NCBI GenBank assembly: GCA_937907645.1
Contig: CALCWV010000020.1
Location: forward strand, 1 to 7,360
Direction: 5' to 3'
Source: an uncultured Clostridia bacterium
GTDB lineage: Bacteria; Bacillota; Clostridia; Christensenellales; UBA1242
Length of the DNA: 7,360 nt
The translations under genes and the position numbers were made by a program. A model generated the notes under the pieces. The model was not told where the DNA came from, searched no databases, and saw only the letters and a program-made list of their open reading frames with translations. Position 1 is the stretch's first letter; the number at the start of each line of letters is the position of its first letter. Of the stretch, positions 5,333 to 7,360 are shown piece after piece.

Positions 5333-5407
5333 TGGTAGCCTCAAGGGGAGTCGGACCCCTCATTCCGCCGTGAAAGGGCGGCGTCTTAACCGATTGACCA
5401 TGAGGCC
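5333..5407 (-). tRNA. tRNA-Glu (anticodon UUC)
   Basis: A 75-nt cloverleaf including an encoded CCA (5333-5335). The acceptor stem GGCCTCA pairs with TGAGGCT (first pair G-U), and the D-stem is GTC/GAC with GG in the loop. The anticodon arm is CCGCC-CTTTCAC-GGCGG, reading TTC. The T-stem is AGGGG/CCCCT with the loop TCCGACT, so position 55 is C rather than the usual T. It is a lone tRNA with a consensus promoter and its own terminator. Confidence 0.93.
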
Positions 5408-5422
5408 ACAATCACATTGTCA

Positions 5423-5451
5423 ATTATACATATCGGGGATGTTCGTGTCAA
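5423..5451 (-). promoter_or_regulatory. consensus promoter of tRNA-Glu
   Basis: On the minus strand, a perfect TTGACA (5446-5451), a 17-bp spacer and a perfect TATAAT (5423-5428) are followed by the tRNA 5' end 16 bp after the -10. This is the strongest promoter in the window. Confidence 0.92.
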
Positions 5452-5477
5452 GCATTTTTTTAATTTTTTTCAAAATA

Positions 5478-5506
5478 TTGACAAAATTCTCTTACCCTTG
5501 TTTTAT
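5478..5506 (+). promoter_or_regulatory. possible promoter of the GPH symporter gene
   Basis: A perfect -35 TTGACA (5478-5483), a 17-bp spacer and a weaker -10 TTTTAT (5501-5506) would start transcription near 5513, about 50 nt before the ATG. The weak -10 fits a promoter that needs activation. Confidence 0.45.
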
Positions 5507-5530
5507 CTGTATACATTAATATTTAAAATA

Positions 5531-5565
5531 ATTTGAGATATAGTTTGCATATACATATCTCAAAT
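5531..5565 (+). promoter_or_regulatory. 11-bp inverted repeat overlapping the symporter start codon
   Basis: ATTTGAGATAT (5531-5541) and ATATCTCAAAT (5555-5565) are exact complements separated by 13 bases, and the right arm includes the first two bases of the ATG. As DNA it could be an operator for a sugar-responsive repressor; as RNA it would be a hairpin hiding the start codon. Confidence 0.6.
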
Positions 5566-6967
5566 GAAACAAAGAGATAATCTTCCTTTTGTAAATAAGC
5601 TCTGTTATGGTGCTGGGTGCGTTGGATACAATTCCCTTTCCCAGACCATGAATTCTTTTATTATGTTTTTTGCAACAAGTATTATGGGACTGTCTGGCTC
5701 ACTTGCAGGGTTAGCTATCGCGATATCCTCTTTGTGGGACGGGATTAGCGATCCACTTGTAGGAAATCTCTCCGATAGGACATGCAATAAAGTCTTTGGT
5801 AAGCGCTTAGGTTACATTCTTGTGGCAATCTTTGCCGTCGCATTTTGTAATATTCTCCTTTGGAGTATGCCGAAAAGTTCGCAGGTTGTCATGTTCCTTT
5901 GGCTAATATTCTTTCTCCTTCTGCAAGAAACTGCAAACACATTTTTCTCGACACCAAACAACGCCCTTGCTTTTGATTTAGCTCCCGAATATAACGAACA
6001 ATCGAAATTGCAAAGTTTTAAATCCGTTTTTGCCATAATAGGGATGATTCTTCCAAGCTTTCTGCTCTATTTCTTTATGCCCTCAATCTCAATCGGCGTC
6101 CAAACTGAATACACTCAAGAGGGATTTTTGACTATTGCATACATTAACTCGGGGTTAATGATTTTATTTGGGCTAATAAATGTTCTCGGCAATCTAAAAC
6201 AAGCACGAAAAAGGAATGTTTGCGAGTTCACGCCTAAGACTTCATTTAGAAAACTTATGAAAGGATACTTTGATGTTTTCAAAAAATCCTCTTTTGCCTG
6301 CGTAATTTTGGGCTATTCCACCGCGCAAATTGCTTCAAGCTTGCTTACATCGGTTGGGATGCACCTTTTCACATACTGTTATCACTTTTCATCCGCGCAG
6401 ATTTCGATTCTTCTTCTCTGCCTTTTCGGTGGGGCAATTATAGCTCAACCTCTTTGGCTAAGTATAGCAAAAAGAGTGGACAAAAAGCATGCAATAATCA
6501 CGGGCCTTAGTGTCGTGCTCATGGGGCTTGGTGCCACGCTTATAACCTTCCTATTTAGAACCTACGTCAGCAATTCCATAATTTATCCTATCACGTGCTT
6601 CACAATTTTCCTCTGTGGAATGGGCACTGGAGCAATGTACGCTCTTCCTATCTCCATGTACGCAGATGTTATAGCAATGGAGCAATTTGAAACAGGCGAA
6701 AATAAATCGGGAGCATACTTAGGATATTACTCGTTCACTTACAACATTTCAAACTCGCTCTCGCTTCTTGTTATGGGTCTTATGCTTGACCTTATCAAAT
6801 TTGATTCAACTGCGGCTCTCCAGCCACTATCAGTTCAAAGCGGGCTTGGAATGATTGTCTTCTGTGGATGTAGCATTGCTTTAGCGCTTTCGATTCTGAT
6901 TTTCTCGAGGTATAGGATAAAGAGAGCGGATGTCCTAAAAATCCAAATGAGACAAAAAATAGAGTGA
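5564..6967 (+). CDS. GPH-family sugar:cation symporter (MFS)
   Basis: This 467-residue polytopic membrane protein resembles the glycoside-pentoside-hexuronide:cation symporters (MelB, XylP, UidB group), which take up sugars with H+ or Na+. It begins with the typical NKLCYGAGCVGYNSL segment. The family signature between helices 2 and 3, WDGISDPLVGNLSDRT followed by FGKRLGY, spans residues 58-84 and keeps acidic residues at 59, 63 and 71. About twelve hydrophobic segments follow, with a central basic loop near residues 212-235. The substrate cannot be told, and no glycosidase is adjacent. The ATG at 5564 has no Shine-Dalgarno but fits the family N-terminus. The last codons (MRQKIE-stop) lie within the left arm of the following palindromic element, so that insertion may have supplied the C-terminus. 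Confidence 0.9.
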   Translation: MKQRDNLPFVNKLCYGAGCVGYNSLSQTMNSFIMFFATSIMGLSGSLAGLAIAISSLWDGISDPLVGNLSDRTCNKVFGKRLGYILVAIFAVAFCNILLWSMPKSSQVVMFLWLIFFLLLQETANTFFSTPNNALAFDLAPEYNEQSKLQSFKSVFAIIGMILPSFLLYFFMPSISIGVQTEYTQEGFLTIAYINSGLMILFGLINVLGNLKQARKRNVCEFTPKTSFRKLMKGYFDVFKKSSFACVILGYSTAQIASSLLTSVGMHLFTYCYHFSSAQISILLLCLFGGAIIAQPLWLSIAKRVDKKHAIITGLSVVLMGLGATLITFLFRTYVSNSIIYPITCFTIFLCGMGTGAMYALPISMYADVIAMEQFETGENKSGAYLGYYSFTYNISNSLSLLVMGLMLDLIKFDSTAALQPLSVQSGLGMIVFCGCSIALALSILIFSRYRIKRADVLKIQMRQKIE

Positions 6968-7074
6968 TTCGCGTTGTTTCTGCCGTCTACCTCAGACAGT
7001 CATTTACGGGGTTGTAAACTCCTGCCTGAGCTAATCGGCGAGCCTAGCGACTCACCCTATTTTTTGTCTCATTT
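6945..7074. repeat. 130-bp imperfect palindromic element 1 (structured RNA or MITE candidate)
   Basis: The 28-nt ends (6945-6972 and 7047-7074) are complementary at 26 positions, starting with AAATGAGACAAAAAATAG. The interior continues the rod: GCCG/CGGC (6982-6985/7036-7039), CTCAG/CTGAG (6991-6995/7026-7030), CAG/CTG, and TTTAC/GTAAA (7003-7007/7014-7018) around a 6-base loop. The left arm overlaps the symporter's last codons. The T6 run at 7060-7065 may make it that gene's terminator on the plus strand. Size and position resemble ERIC-type palindromes, though I see no known family. Confidence 0.75.
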
Positions 7075-7110
7075 AATCTTTGTAATTAATGATATTTAAT
7101 AAAAATTTTT

Positions 7111-7205
7111 AAATGATGTCCAGTCAAGATGGTTACATAGGTAACTATGCGCCCACCTTGACTGATCATCGAGCCTCGCATCTCGCTGGATTTTTTGTCT
7201 CATTA
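7111..7205. repeat. structured element 2, diverged tandem partner of element 1
   Basis: It shares the tail ATTTTTTGTCTCATT (7190-7204) and the box GAGCCTnGCnnCTC (7171-7184) with element 1, and the two are the same 13 nt apart in both. The body is a different-sequence hairpin with the same plan: CAGTCAAG/CTTGACTG (7121-7128/7157-7164), one A-C mismatch, TGG/CCA, a 3x3 internal loop and CATAG/CTATG closing GTAA (7141-7144). ATGAT/ATCAT (7113-7117/7165-7169) extends the base after a 3-nt bulge. It lacks the long left arm of element 1. Confidence 0.65.
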
Positions 7206-7360
7206 CAACTACTTCGAATATTGTTTGCTTTAAATAGCTTCAAATCGCAGAGTTATGGCAGTAAAAAGGAAAAGATTTTTTTTGGATTTTGGCATTTTAG
7301 GGTTCCCAATCAAGTTATCTTATTGGGGTTCTTAAAAGGGCAAAAGGCTGAAAAATAATT
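7206..7360. other. intergenic, no gene recognised
   Basis: No supported coding region is visible. The only structure is a hairpin, CCCAATcAAG (7305-7314) with CTTATTGGG (7319-7327), which has no T-run and so is not a terminator. A short plus-strand frame from the ATG at 7255 has no ribosome site. Confidence 0.5.

Noticed and set aside
7000..7047. tRNA-like stretch ATTAGCTCAG on the minus strand
   Set aside because: It resembles a tRNA D-arm, but no acceptor, anticodon or T arms can be built around it, and the sequence is explained by the rod-like hairpin.
6945..7205. Integron attC sites, suggested by tandem hairpins with conserved ends and variable stems
   Set aside because: I could not find the GTTRRRY and RYYYAAC core boxes, and there is no integrase or cassette between the elements.
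7111..7205. Hammerhead, twister or other small self-cleaving ribozyme
   Set aside because: None of the conserved cores I know, such as CUGAUGA with GAAA, is present.
7113..7358. Open frame of 81 codons on the plus strand
   Set aside because: Its first 90 bases are the structured element 2, it has no ribosome site, and the protein has mixed, non-protein-like composition.

Overview
This is a compact, AT-rich bacterial window with strong GGAGG-type ribosome binding sites, consensus sigma-70/sigma-A promoters and short U-tailed intrinsic terminators. Together with the gene content (QueH, HU, an ArsR-type repressor, a GPH sugar symporter, a tRNA with encoded CCA) this suggests a low-GC Gram-positive bacterium, probably an uncultured Clostridia-like member of the Bacillota. 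I cannot name the species from sequence alone.

Positions 1-1409 (minus strand) hold a tandem array of three paralogous small two-helix membrane proteins that look like VirB2/TrbC-type pilins. Each has its own extended -10 promoter, and the two complete copies each have their own hairpin terminator; the first copy runs off the left edge. The membrane core is nearly invariant and the two ends vary. Positions 1501-1842 (minus) encode an ArsR/SmtB-type repressor with a metal-ligand-like Cys motif. A divergent 57-residue hydrophobic small protein lies at 1960-2133.

Positions 2141-3973 (plus) form a three-gene operon with overlapping stop and start codons: an unrecognised 146-aa protein whose mRNA looks leaderless, the epoxyqueuosine reductase QueH, and a large type I signal peptidase. 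Next come an HU nucleoid protein with its own promoter and terminator (4032-4418), and a 253-aa protein with weak CYTH-like resemblance (4441-5249). That gene and a tRNA-Glu(UUC) on the opposite strand converge on one shared terminator (5300-5323).

Positions 5564-6967 (plus) encode a GPH-family sugar:cation symporter. Its start codon lies inside a perfect 11-bp inverted repeat and has no Shine-Dalgarno. Its 3' end runs into a 130-bp near-palindrome (6945-7074), followed about 40 bp later by a second element (7111-7205). The two elements share a tail and an identical apical helix plan built from different sequences, which is a covariation-like signal. Most of their A-C mismatches become G-U pairs on the minus strand, so a minus-strand structured RNA or an ERIC/MITE-like palindromic repeat is the most interesting unexplained content. 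I see no gene in 6968-7360.

The pilin array and the signal peptidase both concern the cell envelope, but no other secretion or conjugation gene is in view, so a functional link is only a guess.
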